In this document: positions 22,740 to 36,849 of the stretch, in pieces | How the letters are laid out: the number at the start of each line of letters is the position of its first letter | Position numbering within the stretch: position 1 is the first letter of the stretch | Source: Ancylostoma caninum | Lineage: Eukaryota > Nematoda > Chromadorea > Rhabditida > Ancylostomatidae | Length of the DNA stretch: 64,000 nucleotides | Assembly (NCBI GenBank): GCA_037903475.1 | Contig: JBAJFG010000642.1 | Coordinates: 124,001 to 188,000 of the forward strand | Direction: 5' to 3' | Translations under genes and position numbers: made by a program | Notes under the pieces: model-generated | Told to the model about the DNA's origin: nothing | What the model saw: only the letters and a program-made list of their open reading frames with translations | The model's database searches: none

Positions 22740-25150
22740 AATGAAAAAACTGATATTTACCTGACTTGGGTGAAAAAAAGTTTAGAAACAGATGTATGAG
22801 ACATTCAAGTGTTTCCTGGAATAGCATCATCCTTTGGAAGTCAGAACTCCTTGACGATTTCCTCTACATAGCATCCGTGATTCATAACGAGTCTGTTTTC
22901 TCCTCATCTACTCTGCATCTAATAAAAAAGGTGAAATGAGCATTTATGCTGTCTTTTGCTTGCAACTACATATCTTTCAACTGCCTTTGGATGCAGCGTT
23001 TTCGGGATAGATGTTTGACTCGATGAGATTTTTTTCTCCATGTGTATTTAGGTCCGGATAAATATAGACTTAACCAATTACTCAGTCAATAATTTGGGAA
23101 CCTTTTCGAAAACTCGAATATCCGAAAATGAGAAAATGACGTAGCCCTCCTGTCACTCCTATTATTCCTCTAGGGCTGCATCGCTCTCCTTTTTCAAACC
23201 TTTGAATGTTCCTCTTATTCAAAATTGAATATTCGAATATAGCCAATCGCAGTCGATACTAAATACATAAAAGGTTATGAATAGAAATAATGAAATAGTA
23301 CCATACGTGCATTAATGTAAAAATCTATGGAAATACATAGCTTAGTAGTCGGATGTGAGAATGGAATAAAAAGGTTTGGAATGGGACTAAAACAAGTAAA
23401 TAAATAAGTCTACAGTTACATAGATAGTACTAATACGTAGAAAAACACCACATTTTCAGTATTTACCACTACTTTAGCACATTCCAAGATGTATGGGAAA
23501 TTTTCACTTCGGGCCATTGTCTGCGCTAAATAATTATGCATACGTTTTAAGGAAATACTAGAGAATCTCTTTTTTCTAATTATACTCAGACAGCTGCTAT
23601 TTTTTTTTTCAAATGAAAGGCAGTTTGAAATCTTGCAATCAATATATGTATCAACCCGAATTTATGCTGCGATAGTGACAAACGTCGCGAAATCCAATTT
23701 CAGATTTCATTAGTGGACGAAGACATTCAGAAGAGAGGCATGGACGCAAAAACGGCATGAAAAAATCCCATGCCCTCTTTCCAGAGGGTCCCGGTGTGGC
23801 AGGCAGGTAATATTTACTTGTTTGGTACACTATGCAATGAGAGATGGTAATGAAGGAATCAATACTGAGGGAAAGTCACAGAGATCTCATTCAGGTTTTG
23901 TATGTATGTAGAGTGTTAGATCAAGAAACTTGAAAGTTTTTAAACTCTAATATTCAATTTCGAACGAGTCGAATGTTCAAAAAGGAAAGAACTCTGTAGT
24001 CCTGGAAGGAAGAGTAGGAAGGACTTCAGATCCTCCACGCTTTGGAATGGCCCATTTTTTGAGTCTGCTCTTGAATAACTTGTTAAATCTGTTGAATTTA
24101 TTTGACTGTTATTTATTCCAATATACTCTAGTAGTTAAAGTGGCAGCTGAAAGGCAAATAAGAGGCAATATGGATATTTCTACAGTTATACCGTAAAAAT
24201 CTCAGCTACAGTAAGTGTAAAGTTGTGTCGACTTGATAGTATTGTTTGTCGTAAGTGAAAAGAGCTTGGATCCCCTCCAAGTCCTTGAAGAGAACGTCAG
24301 CTTGCTCAGGTCAGATAAATTGTCTTTAACCAACTCAGAGCAGCATAGTTCCTAGCATGAGGAAAACTGCGGGCCAAAACTTCTGGATTGAACCTCTGCG
24401 TTCTAGCCCAGTTCAGAACGAAGCCCATTGGTCACCACCTCCCACGTTTAGATCAGATAAAACGAGGAATTATGGCGCGTGACAACGTCAATAAACAAGA
24501 TCCTGGCTACAGACACGCGCGGAAGGCGATCGCGCGCGCGTCATACGAACGCCTCTGCTCGCTCTGATCGCAGCGACACAAAGGTCAAGCAATGAGTGAC
24601 AGTTGACCGCGAACTCTCCGGCAGAACTCGTTCTTACTGAGAGTTGATGCTCTGTACTTCCAAGGGTCTGGGAGCCGCACGGATGCGGGCCTCGAACTGT
24701 GATATGGTTCATCTGGGCAAAAAAGCGACGAGGCACTTGTCGAAAGTGTGTTGAGCGCGGTCGTTTGCAAAGAAAAATTGCGGAACACTGCGTGAGTGGG
24801 GCGACCTCTTACGCCAGCGGTGATCTCTGGGGTTCGGGAAGGCTGTGGGGGGGGGAGGAGATCTTCGCTTGAAGGGAGATTACCGGAGTAGCGAAGGTCT
24901 TGAGAGAATTTCTAATGAAGATCTTATGAATTCAAGCCGAAATCTAGTAATTGAACGGAAAATGTAATAAGACAATTACTTAGAAAAGTAGAAATAAATA
25001 TGTGAGTAATGCTCACAACAAATGAGACAACAAAAATACAATAGAATAGCAAAAAGTTGCATACTTTTTACAGCATCTTCTTTTTCTTCTACAGTTTTTT
25101 TTTTCAGTTTTCTTATGATCTCATGACTACCTGGACATGAACGGTCTACC
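22740..25150. other. Non-coding region with a GC-rich island at about 24.48-24.85 kb
   Basis: AT-rich and stop-rich up to 24.4 kb. The island contains CGCGCGCG-type runs and open frames on the minus strand without recognisable motifs. Confidence 0.35.
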
Positions 25151-25156
25151 GAGCCC

Positions 25157-25270
25157 GTCATGCATAATAGAGGTTACCCATGGTAAACGTGTTAACATAT
25201 TTAAATTTACCCTTGACCCGATGCCCATCAACACATTTAACCATGGGTGACGTTGTCTATAGCCGGATGC
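25157..25270. repeat. Palindromic GATTACCC-family MITE, copy 4
   Basis: GAGGTTACCCATGGTAAACG and GTTAACATATTTAAATTTAC pair with the later TTAACCATGGGTGACG. It is followed by the GGATGC-type edge shared with other copies (GCCTGC, GCATGC). Confidence 0.65.
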
Positions 25271-28200
25271 TATCTATGCGTCATCACACCTAATGAGATC
25301 AAACATTCCTCCAGTGATGCATTCGGGCCCTGCTGAACTTTCAAAAATCTCAGGGTAGGGAATGTTAGAAGTGAAGGGTTTCTCGGTGAGGTTGTCCGGA
25401 TAATGGCAGCAGATCTGCTAGAATGGAGCAAGTCATTCCAGGAGACCTCACACATTTGGGGAACCCTACAGGGCTCTAGGGCCCTACACAAACGGGGAGA
25501 ATATCAGACAGAGGATGAGATCGTAACGCTGGAGAAAGCACATCAGCAAGCCATCCTCAAAGAGATGAAAAAAAGAAGCTAGTAAACAATCAGTAAACAA
25601 CCTTTTTTCATTTGTGTTCTGGATTTCTTACATTTCTATCTATGGAACTTAACCTCGATTCATCTAATTCCTGGTTCATTCATTTATTCACTTGTCTAAA
25701 TGCGATCAGAGTGAAGAATGAACGGAAGTCAATGAATATGCGCAAATATTTGGTCAAAACATAGGCCATACTCCTTGTTTCTTCTTGTTTTTAGTAGAGA
25801 GGAAGAAAAGAGAAAGAGAAAGCAAAATGACCTGATGACACAAGCTTTCGCTATTCCACAGTGCAGCCACGTACACGTAAACAGCAGTAAACAACGCAGA
25901 AATTCCCACGAATGCCACAAACTCCCGGGAATCTGCTGGTAGAATAATACAAATTGGCGAAATTCCCACGGTAATGAATCAGCAGGGACAAACGGCGAAT
26001 GCGCTTTGACCGCAGGCCGACCGTCATCGTCGGCGGATCGAGAGTGAGGTGTCAAATGGAATTATGCACAACTCGAATGCGGTCTGTCAGCAGGAGGTCT
26101 CAGGCGGGCAGACGGGGAAATGAGCTGTGGATGGAGAAGCGGAGAGGCCGAGAGAGCAAGGTGCGAACGAACATTAACGATCTGAACAAACAGTATCACA
26201 GCGGCTGGAGCTGGGCCGAGCTCGTCGAGCAGGCTGTACAACCTCGCAGAGGAAGAGGTCCTCAGAGCGTCGGGGACTTCCTCCCCCGGGGCGCGGACAT
26301 CGCGAGTGCAAAAAGAGGCAGGAAATGAGATCGGAGTGTGTAAAATGGCGGAGATTTTCGCGGCTTGTCACGCGTCGAGGGCCACTTGACGCATTTCAAT
26401 GCAAATGCAACAAACACACGCCGAAAGTCCTCGACAACGAGGTCCATCCCGGGCCGAGACGCGCACTTCGCGCGCACGAGAGCGGCGACGGACGGAGACG
26501 GACCGTACGTGCGGACATTAGCAGCAACGAATCGGCCTAAATTCGCACACCAACCCACGCCGCCACACGGGATACGGGGGACGGACATGCCGAGATTCCC
26601 GGGGCGGCGTTCCCCCGTCAAATCGATTTGCGAACAGCTTTTTCGATAACTGCCTCTGATTTACATGCAAAATTCAGTTTATGCACGACTGCTGCCAGCT
26701 CGCACTGTCGCAAAAAACTGTAGCGAACCCGCGGAGTCATGTGGCAGGAGCCTGGAAGAGGGGGGAGCAGGTCACGGTCGGCTGGGGGAGGAGGCGAGGA
26801 CGGAGGGTTCCAGTGATAACACCATCACACAAATAAAAACATCGCGATTGCGAAGTACGGCGATAAGAAACATCGACGCTTTTTTTCCCGTCTGGCAGTC
26901 TGACCTCCGATTTATTTGAAGGAAAAAAAGAGAACAAAGGGAGTAAGAGCAGATGTACTGGCTTGGCTGCTTTTTAACGTAGGTAAGGCTGGCTTTGTAT
27001 CTAAGAAAAGCCAGTATCGATACATTCGTAGTTCCTGGGCACGATGAGATAATGCTAAAATCCTCCCATACGCTCGTAGTATAAATGAGGACCGGTAAGC
27101 GTCCAGATTTTCGTGGCGTTAGACCACGAGAGTCTTGCGAAATCCTATGTATCTTTTAAACAGCACCGTAGTGCATAGAAAATGGTGGAGAGAAATGAAA
27201 GGACGTCAGACGAAAAACCGATTTATGGAGTGAAAAGGTTCATTAAAAATTGATTGGGATAAAAAAGTTGTGCAAATTGTAATTCATTGGCCTATAATTG
27301 AGGAATCTACTCCGTGGTTTTTATGGTTTTATTCTAGTGGCAGTGATCCCAAGGCTAAAGTTCCATTTGTCCATCGCAGCCAAGTTTGGCCCTCAAAACT
27401 GCCCAGGCATGCTGTGAGAATGTTTTCCCTACGTACGTACGTATTTGAAATGATCCAGACCTGAAAATATCTCAGTAGTTGTATAAAATTTTACTTAGGT
27501 ACTTTTTTGCTTCTTCTTCCAGAATAATAAATCTAGGAGGTCAAATTTGGTCATGTTGGCCATTTCCAAATTCAGTGTGGGAAAAAGAAAGTGAATGCTG
27601 TTTGAGAAGACGTCAGGAACTCTCGAAGAAAATTATAGCGTGTTCTCGCAGAATGTTAACGCTGAGAAAAAAGTCCAAATGAACGTATACGTAAATGTTC
27701 GTGGTGAGAACGAATTTTAAAGTGCTATGAACACATTGATTTAAAGATTGTTACTTATATATTTTAGTTTTCGTTTCGTGCACTATCCTTATACGAAAAC
27801 TAAAATAATTTTATTGCTCCAAGTTTCCTCCTGCCATCGCAGACTGGAGAGATGAACCAAAAACGTGACTCATTTCTTGGCTTGCCCTTTTTTGATTATA
27901 ACAGTCATGGTTAGAGCGACTTCACACCCCACCCAATCGAATCTGCGGAACTGCAAATGATATCTACATCAAATGATATCTACAGATCCAGAATAGCGGT
28001 CAGAAATCGACTGAGAGCTCGAAAGAAGCCCATCGCGATCGAACGCAATTACAGGAATAGAAGGCCGCAGAAACAGTTATGAAGGACAAAGAAAACGAGT
28101 AGGCAATTACGAGACGAAACGGCTAAGAGGCAACGCTACGTGGGCCAGAAAGGGACTTTCCCACGTCAGAAATAGGATTCGCGAACATTTGTAGAAGAGA

Positions 28201-31200
28201 AGCAAATCAGGTGGGAAGATTCGAGATTCTTCTTACAACTTCTTACAATATTCTCTTTACAACATTTTTGAGAGCCCGAGTTCTCAAAAATGTTGTAAAA
28301 AGAAAAAAAACTGGTACATTTCGCCGGATATTCACCGCAATACATAGCGGCTAGTTGATTGAGGAACTAATCAAATAAGCTGATTTTTGCTCGAGAAACT
28401 CGTCTATGCTGGTTTGCAGCTTCATGGACGTTTCCAAGAATGTATTGATATACTTGCGGTTTCATATTGGACGAGTTCTGCTACTAAAAGTAGGTATAAT
28501 TTGTTTGAAAGCCTATTTCAGTCAACTAAAGCAACTATTGGGGGGGGGGGGCAGCGAAAACTGCTACTTTTTCCAGGAAATTTTGCTCACCCCAAATCAG
28601 CAGAAAACCTAGAATATTCCTGGAAACCTGCAAGCCACAGAAGGAAACGCCTTCTTCCTGGAATTAAGATTCAAGAACATCCTCGGAAATGTTGCCAATT
28701 TCTGGTGACAAGATCTGATCTTGTATCAAAAAGAGGGCGTTTTCCATGAGGGATTCATGCCAGTAAGTGGCCAGTTGATCACCAAATAATATGCATTTGT
28801 TTATTTATTTGCACTCGTGCGGTGGCCGTAGTGCTACCGTGAGCGATGGAACAGAAGAACGAATGGAATAAATGAAAGAAAATGTAGAAAACCTATCCAC
28901 CTACCAAAGATTCTTTCTGGATCCGTTCAGTCCTTAAGGGACCTTTTGATAATTATGGGAGAAGAGGTGGTCACAAGCTATCAAGGAACGCTCATAAATC
29001 TCGCCAATTTGACGTTCCCGGAGTATGGCGACCTCTCCCCGGGCAACACAGTCCGTCGCGAACGAGTTCCGGGCGATAGGCTGTGCACAAATATAATCCG
29101 AATGGAGGCGCACAAATTCACGCCCTCTTGCCTTCCATGGAAAGCGCGAGCATCGACACATGCAAAACGAGCGTGGCCAAATAAAAACCGGTTTTTTGAA
29201 CAAGTACAGCAAGATAAGGGTAAGTGGGAAAAGGGCGATAAGCGCTCCAGAACTCGCAATTTGCGCCGCTCACCGGGAAATCCCAGGGGTTGCCCGTCGC
29301 TGCCGGGCCGCGGACTCAGACGGAGCGAAAGTGCACTTTCAAAAAGTGGTGGTCCTCAGGGATAGCAGCACAATAGCTACCGAAAGTGCCGAGCGCTCCT
29401 TGATTGGTGGAGGAGGACTCGAAGGACGGCGGGGCGCGGACGGGGACCGGTGGCGTCCGCGGCTTCACACCGCGCGGGCCCGCCCCGTTTCACTGCCTTG
29501 TAGACAGCTTCTCAGCGGTTTTTCTGTGGCAAATCCCTAGTAATTGAGAACATTCGCTAGGATTTCGCCACGAAGAAGTGGATGCTAGCATAGCCCTCAC
29601 ACGTGGGGTAGCATGCGCTGAACTGAGCACCTGTTCTTGCTTCCTCGCTTGAGGGCAACCAATCGTTCGGAGAAATCAAGTAAATCTTTTAAGAGAAGAG
29701 CAGAAGTTCCATTATGCTAGTAAGTGCACCTGCACTCAGACATGCAAGAAACTGATTTGCTTTAACGGAAGGATGTTGAGGAGGTTCTCTGGAGTGGCTA
29801 CGGATGAGGCGCATATTTCAGGGAATTATGCAGAGTCTTTCCAAATTAGGAGACATGAAAGGCAAACGCTTAATATGCATTAGTTTTTGGAATAAAAGGA
29901 GGCCCTCAGGAGGAAAATTATAGTTGAAAGGGACGCCTTAGCCCATCCGGAACTCCTACACTGACCTCCATCTGTCATCATTGTTCTGCCCTTCTTCAAG
30001 AGCCGCTCAGCACCATTGGGGTCTTGTCCGTACTAAGAATCTTCACATGCGCCGATATGCATTCATTCCAAAGCTGAAGAAGCGGAAGAAGACTATTATC
30101 CAGAAAATTCTACTAATTTCTTATAGTAACCAAACGAGGGCAGCTACGAGGCCGAGGAGGCAGACAGATTGTGCGTGTTGGACCTCAATTATCCGCGAGA
30201 TTTCGCACCGATGCCTTGCAGATAAGGCGATGAGAAGGTCAAACATAAATACATACACCCACTCAGGCGTCCATCAACTCCGACAAAGGCGTCCGCGATG
30301 GATGGAGTGCCGGTGGCGGTCACCTGGACTAATGCAAGAGGCCGCTTAGATTTGTTTTTTGTGTAAATTTTTTTTGCGGAAAGTGGTCTGGATTAGGATA
30401 AGGGGGAAGGAAATAAAATCGAAAAAAAAATCTCCGAAAAGTTAAGCAAGTACTATATAGCTCGTCGTTCACAATTTTGGAAGGAATCTAGGTTTTCGGA
30501 AGACCTATTAACATCAGTGAGAGATTACAAAAAGGGAATATCCCTTTTTGGAGAGATCAATGTACACCTCCGAGAAGGGATTAACTAATCTGCACACCCA
30601 GTCTGGTCAAGTTTTTCATGCCAAAATCTATGTATTTTATCCGAGAAGTTCGTAAAACGAGGAAGGGAAACAGGTATGGAGACCAGTGTCGTACAATGAT
30701 TTGTGTCCTGTGTCCTCGTCCTTTTTGGACTATGAGGAAGCCCCTAATTTTCCGGGGATCTTCATGAATAAAGCCACTGGAGCGTGTGAGCTTTCGAAAC
30801 AAAATGTGATATGTTTCGCTGCCTTTAACATTAATTCGTATAGCAGGAAAAATACGGGCCAATTGAGCACGTTTAATCCATTTTCCAGCTCTCCAGCAAA
30901 AGCAAGCGAGATATAGTTTTCACATTTTGTACTGGTTGAAAGTGTGACTGGAACCATACATAATTAAAAGGCTTATGGGGTAAACATTTTGATCATATAA
31001 TCTCATGTTTGACCATCTCTGAATCTTGGCATTGTGGAGAATTAAACAGTGGAAAAAGTTATTTTGATTATGTCCTCTTAAATAAAAAGAAAACAAGTAG
31101 ATTGAAAACAGATGTAGATTTCCCAATATGGCCTGGATTGCTTCCAGTATCCGTGACGGTCTCCGACCTCCTCCAGTGGATTGTTGGTTTCCAGTGGTTT

Positions 31201-34200
31201 TTCCGGGGTTTCGCGAGTTCAAGAAGGAACTCGACGACGGCCAAGGACACAGATTACAAGAACAGCGCCCTCGCAGCGCAATGATCGCGGAATAAGTCGA
31301 GCGAGTGCAGAGTGGCGTGTCCACGATTCATTAGCGAATCAGAGCAGATTTCGGATGAAAACTCGTCCGAGTGCGTTAGTGGACAGTGATGGAGTGCGGA
31401 GTGGACTGCGAGAGGAGCGGAAGCTGCAGCCGCCACCCTACATGGCCAAAAAGCTCTCGCTAAGTGAGTTAGCACTGGACGCGAGAGCAGAGTCCGAATG
31501 ATTCTCGACAGATGTTGGATACGAGTCCTTGAAGCTGCGAGAAGCTCATGGTAAGCGGCCGTCAGCTGAAGATGGATCTCATCCCCTTGGGCCCGCAAAA
31601 AACCCGCCGCACTTTTTGCCGACTGCTCATCAGAAAGTGGTAATTTCGCCGTGAGATCGACGACTTCGACGCGGCAAATCAGGCGGCGACCAGGCTCCAG
31701 AGGACGTGGGTTATGCCGGAATTTACATAACGATATGTGCCAAGGAGTAGCGCTGCGGCCCGGCCGAAGCGGCCCCGCTTTGATCGCGGAAACAGCACAA
31801 TAGGGCGTCTATTAGCAGAGAGCGGCCTGTGCTGTGAGCGGGATGCTGGGAAAAATTTTGGAAAAGAACTAGCAGCGGCCGACGCTCGGTGGGGAAATGC
31901 CCCTCTGAGGAATTCTCCCACAAATGTCTTCAAACTGCCACACAACACTAAATGCATACCGACCTTGTCAAGAGCTGAATTACTCACGGTCGTTTTTCAG
32001 CCACCGTATTCTTATGGACTCTGAACTCGTGTGTAAGAAGTCCAATTTTTTGTGGACCACGGTACGCCGCTGAAAGGCTTGTGAATACCTGTTGTTTAAT
32101 TTTTCATTCATTTCTTTGTAGTGGAATTGCCTTCAGAAAGCAGTAAAACTAGTAACGGTAGACGAAACGGAAGGAATGGCCGCAGAAGCTGTGAATGAAG
32201 AAGACAACTATCCAGGAGAACGCGGCACGCCATAAATGGAATGAAAATTGGAAATTCTTAAAAATTCTAGAAGTGTGTCAGTAAAACTGTTTCTTGGAGC
32301 TCAACTCCTGAATCTGTGTAGGACGAAATGCTTAAATATCTTACTTCTAGGTGAGATCTCCGTGATTTCGGATGAATGTTTCTGCTATAAGTGAGGAATA
32401 TAGCTGAATTCAAGAAGAAGACTTTCGAATGAATGTGTAGGAAGCATGGCATGAAATTAGGACAAGTCCCCTGGAAGGATATTTGATCTTCTCTGGCGCA
32501 ATTTTATAGAGCTAAACGAGGGAGCGAAATTTTTCGAATGGGTGGCGATAACAGATGATGAGAGGGATTTCGATGACTGGAATAACTTTTTATCAGTCTC
32601 CAGGGCTTTCAGAAGGAAGCAAGTGATCATACAAGTCGAAGAAACCCTAAAGCTCTGCGCATTTGATGGTTGATTCGGAGAGCGAGCGGTTGGGGACTCC
32701 ATGTCAAGGAGGCTAGGGAGGTACGATCGCAGTCGCAGATACCAATTTTATTGTTCATTGTGTTGATATAAGATCCTCACTCTGCCGATTTCGAGAATGG
32801 ACCACATTGTTTACTTCGATAGTATTGCTCTATGTCGGACTGAGGGTTCATCTCATTATCAGAATGGACTGGGTTGGACTGCTTGTGTATATGTAGCAGT
32901 ACTAAAGGTATAGTGAGGTTGTAGTGTACCCGATAAGACGTCTACCTCAACTCTGCAAACGAAATTCTGGGCCATATTTCCAGTGCGAAACGTCGCCTGC
33001 AGTGTCAAAGCGGACAATTTCACAATTCCACATCAATGTTACTCAAAAAATCTTTGACAACCTTCTGTACTGTTTAAATATTCAAACAGCATGAATAACT
33101 TCTACGAAGATATTGAGAAGTGGATAAAATGCATTTAAGAAATACCACACGTTTATGGGACACACCATTAGTGGCCCGAGAAAAAGGTGTAGCCTGTAGC
33201 ATCGTGTAACGTGGGAGTATGTATGCAGTGGGAGTGCTAAACGTGAAACGGGACTCTCAAACGCTCATTTTCTTGTTTCCCGTTCATCCAAAGTACACGA
33301 GTTTCTCATGCAAAATCTGAAGGAGTTCACATTCCTATCGCTGTTATGCTGCTGCTCGCCGAGATGTGTCAGTCATAAAATATAGGACCACTTTTGACCA
33401 GAAAACTTGTAGATTTTGAAAGGGTCGATAGGCAAGCACCTTCCCGGGAGTCCACTCTCAGGCTTGAATAAATCGCGGTAGTGTTGCTTAGCTGGAAGTG
33501 ATTTCTATGCACAAGATGGTACGCTCTCATTAGGAATTGCTCCCATTAACCGGGCTCCGCGAGTCCACTTCAGGACAGGGATCCCCTAAATTTGTAGCAA
33601 AAAATACGATGGGTTCGTTTCGAAGGCTGGCTAATCCATACAATGCCCTTATTCTATCCTGCGAAGGACTTACGTCGCAATTTCTTCTGGGCCTGTAGGC
33701 ATCACTGAGATTATCTGGTGTATTGGTAAACTTTTGTGGCCTTAACACATGTACCTCTATCACTATGCTGCTGGTGCATGCCTAGGTTGTCAATCGCAAA
33801 AAATATATCCATTTCTGCCCAGAAAACGTGCAGAATTACCCTGGATAATCTCAATGATGCACGGATTAGTTAGTGCTCCTTTCCCATACGTATGTTTAAT
33901 ATTTATCACAGGAAGCGTTCATAGTGCGCGTTTTTGCTATATACCTAAGGCGCAAAGAGCATCAGAGGCAGCCCAAGCGGCCCGCGGCACTGCGTTGTCG
34001 CGGCCCGAAGTGTCATTATGTGGACAGAGCGCTGGTGACGCAGCATTGTGCATCATTTTATGACGAGTGATCGATATTTCGAACATTCAACAAAGGGCTG
34101 TCGATGGAGCCGGGGGCCGAAGGGGACACAATGGATTCGCACAGCGGCCGGACTGAATTCGACGCCTGAGCGCTCGTCCATCCGGAAAACCATGCGAAAA

Positions 34201-35600
34201 TATCGGATGACCAGTGCTGGATGGCTACAAATGGTCGATTTAGTAACGTGATGACGTGCGACGATGGGTTTATTCGGGAAATTCAATCTATGCTCGGCCA
34301 ATGCGTGTTCCATAACCCACAGTGCAAACAGTGCACTAAAAGCAGATGTGACTTCTTGCCGTCGCCGGCAAGAATAGCAAGAGGACGTTGACAAGCATCG
34401 CCCAGGACGTTCACAAATGTGTCTTGCAGCGTGTTGAATCAGGTAAGTGCAAAGGAAGAGGGAAGGATGAGGCTTCGCGAGGCAAAGCGACGCAAACAAG
34501 CGATACGTCCTGAAAAAGCGCACGACACTAAGAATTAAGACGAGGCTCTTTAGATTAGAATAAATACAGCAAAAAGGTGGCGGTGAAACAGGGGAAGAAC
34601 CCGACCGACAACCGGGCGACCGGTATCGGGTAGCACATCCGTTCGCACTATCCCGTGCGACAGCGACGAATTCCATTTTGAATCGGTGTGAGGAGATTGT
34701 CGGCGAGCAGATCTGAACATGAATGCCAACACAGAATTAGCGGTTTGGAGGAACAAGTTTCGGTTGTTCTGGAAGCTGATGGGGGTGGGGGGATGACTTG
34801 TTGCCCACTCCTAAGAACTCGCGTACGAATTATATTAATATCTGATTTCCGAAGGCGGACTCGTCGTGCACTTTTGCGAATTTTAGATCCGTTCCTAGGA
34901 CTTGCTCTTAGTTCTGATGAGGTTGTGACAACGTTCCAGAGCCTAGGGCTGAACGTAACCTGATTCAGGATTAAGCTCATATGAACCTCGAAGTCTCGAA
35001 ACATTGTTCAAGGGCAGTAACTCTTGCTGCTACACATTGAAATTCATTTCGAATAGGTTCCGTCTTGAGTCTAAACGCATTCCTCAACCTATATGCGTAG
35101 TATTTTAGCTCAGAGATGGCCGATATAGTGACTTGGTCTGAAGTTACTACCTCGGCACGGTATCAGCCAAATGATCCAATTTTTACACTTTTTCCGTAAG
35201 TTTTGATATGTATGTAATGTGATTCCTTCCATTTTGATGCTTCCCTGCTTTCACCTGATAAAATCTCCTTCCAGACTCATCCTGCGGCGTCGCAGTCAGC
35301 CCAGTCGTAATTACAGACAAAGTCGGTCCTTCGAGTCTCTGAGCTAACAGACTATAGATTACTTTGCAGTGTGTCCATGCTGTGTTATTCCCTATGCTTT
35401 CCCGGGAAGCTTGTACAGGCGGTTCAGAACCGACTCGGTATAGGTGAAATCCTACGTGGAGAGTGCAGAGGTGCTTTCGGCAAGTCGCGCACGTTCTAGC
35501 TTGTTGGACCTAGTGCTTTATAGACCTGATATGTTAAAACGGCCCGGAAATGATGTGGGAAGTACGTGGAACACATGCGTTCAAGCGGTGCGATACCGAG
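25270..35600. other. Gene-poor region with repeated GC-rich islands
   Basis: No exon could be supported. GC-rich islands lie at about 26.0-26.6, 29.0-29.5, 31.15-31.9 and 33.95-34.65 kb, separated by AT-rich sequence. They hold overlapping open frames on both strands, which is expected from low stop-codon frequency. The longest (34053-34676, minus, 207 codons) has no recognised motif. A perfect small palindrome AAAAAGGGA-ATA-TCCCTTTTT is at about 30530-30550 and an 11-base G run near 28541. Confidence 0.35.
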
Positions 35601-35618
35601 TGCGAGGTGAATGGCCTG

Positions 35619-35875
35619 TATAAGGGCAATTTATACCAGGTGCGTGCGTCAGTCGCACATCAGTCGCACGCATCCATTTGCAAGGGATTTTCGATGAAGA
35701 CCGGTCAATACGGCATGTACATCCTCAATGAAAAGAACGCGCGGCTGCCGCGAGGCCGTAAACGCGTGCGTCTGAGATGCGACTGCGATGCGACTGCAAT
35801 GCGACGGTGCCCTATTCTTCATCATATAGACGCACGCGCGTCAGTCGCACGCATCCAGTATAAACTGCCCTATAT
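35619..35875. repeat. Inverted-repeat element with TGCGACTG-type internal repeats
   Basis: TATAAGGGCAATTTATACC at the left faces GTATAAACTGCCCTATA at the right. Inside the arms are GTGCGTGCGTCAGTCGCAC and its counterparts, plus tandem GATGCGACTGC units near 35780-35805. About 257 bp; no coding. The target duplication is not clear. Confidence 0.55.
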
Positions 35876-36279
35876 TTACATGGATGTGCCTCGTGCAGTT
35901 ACATATTCAGATTCACTTTGATTTCAAGCACCATCCATTTTCAGGGCTACCCAAAATAAATGGCTCAGAATAAATCTCCTAATTCCCTCCGGCAAAAGTA
36001 ATCCATCTCGGGATGCAAGGTTTTTGAAGCAGCAGGTTCTCAATTCCATGAATATGCCAGAGAGATTCGCGAACATGTATTCCTGGGTTGATCCTTATCC
36101 CCCAGCCACGAAGTCATACGAGGTAGAAAGAGACATTTTCGATGCAGTTAACTCCCCTCAGCTAGCAACAGCAAGTGCGTATAGAACAAGTGGTCCTACA
36201 TTTTACTCGAGGAACAAGCCCACTCCGGATGAGGATGAGGGGGAAACGTCTCAAGAGCGCTCACGAATCTCAACACATA

Positions 36280-36849
36280 CAGTAGCGAGCAAAAAGATTG
36301 CAACTTCCTTAGTTTTTCGCCTATAACTTTTTCAAGGTAGTGTGGAACTCCAAATTCTGATTTGATTTGATGTGCACAATTGGCTGCATTGAAATCGGAG
36401 GGAATATTTCGGAATTTCGAGGGTACAATGAAATTTTTTTCCCAAACAGAGCCGATAGAGGGAGCCACGGCGACAGAAACATCCACTGAAGATCACTGCT
36501 GCATCAGCCTCACACAGTCTTCGCAGATGTCAACCAGTGATCAGGGCATGAACATTTTCTAGCGTAAACAAGTTGGTTCTGCACCAAGAAACCAAATCGT
36601 GATCAGATCTCAACGGTAGACGTCATATTGCGATACATTGCCGCATTGGTTGGTGCCAAATTACAGAACTCGACCTCTGTGAGAAAAAAATTCTTAAAAA
36701 AATAGCTAGTCCATAGAATGAGGAGGTTTTAACTGATTTCTATAGCTTATGAGTATTTTCATCTCCCTTTAGAATTTGAAGCTCCATGCTCTACTTTGGA
36801 AAAAGTTATAGACGAAAACTAAAATTTGCAATACTTTTGCTCGCTACTT
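36280..36849. mobile_element. Non-autonomous Tc1/mariner-type element with about 85-bp inverted ends
   Basis: Flanked by TA at 36278-36279 and 36850-36851. The left end CAGTAGCGAGCAAAAAGATT faces TTGCTCGCTACTT. The similarity extends inward about 85 bases with matching TTTTCGCCTATAACTTTTTC and its complement. The 570-bp element has no recognisable transposase. Confidence 0.7.
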
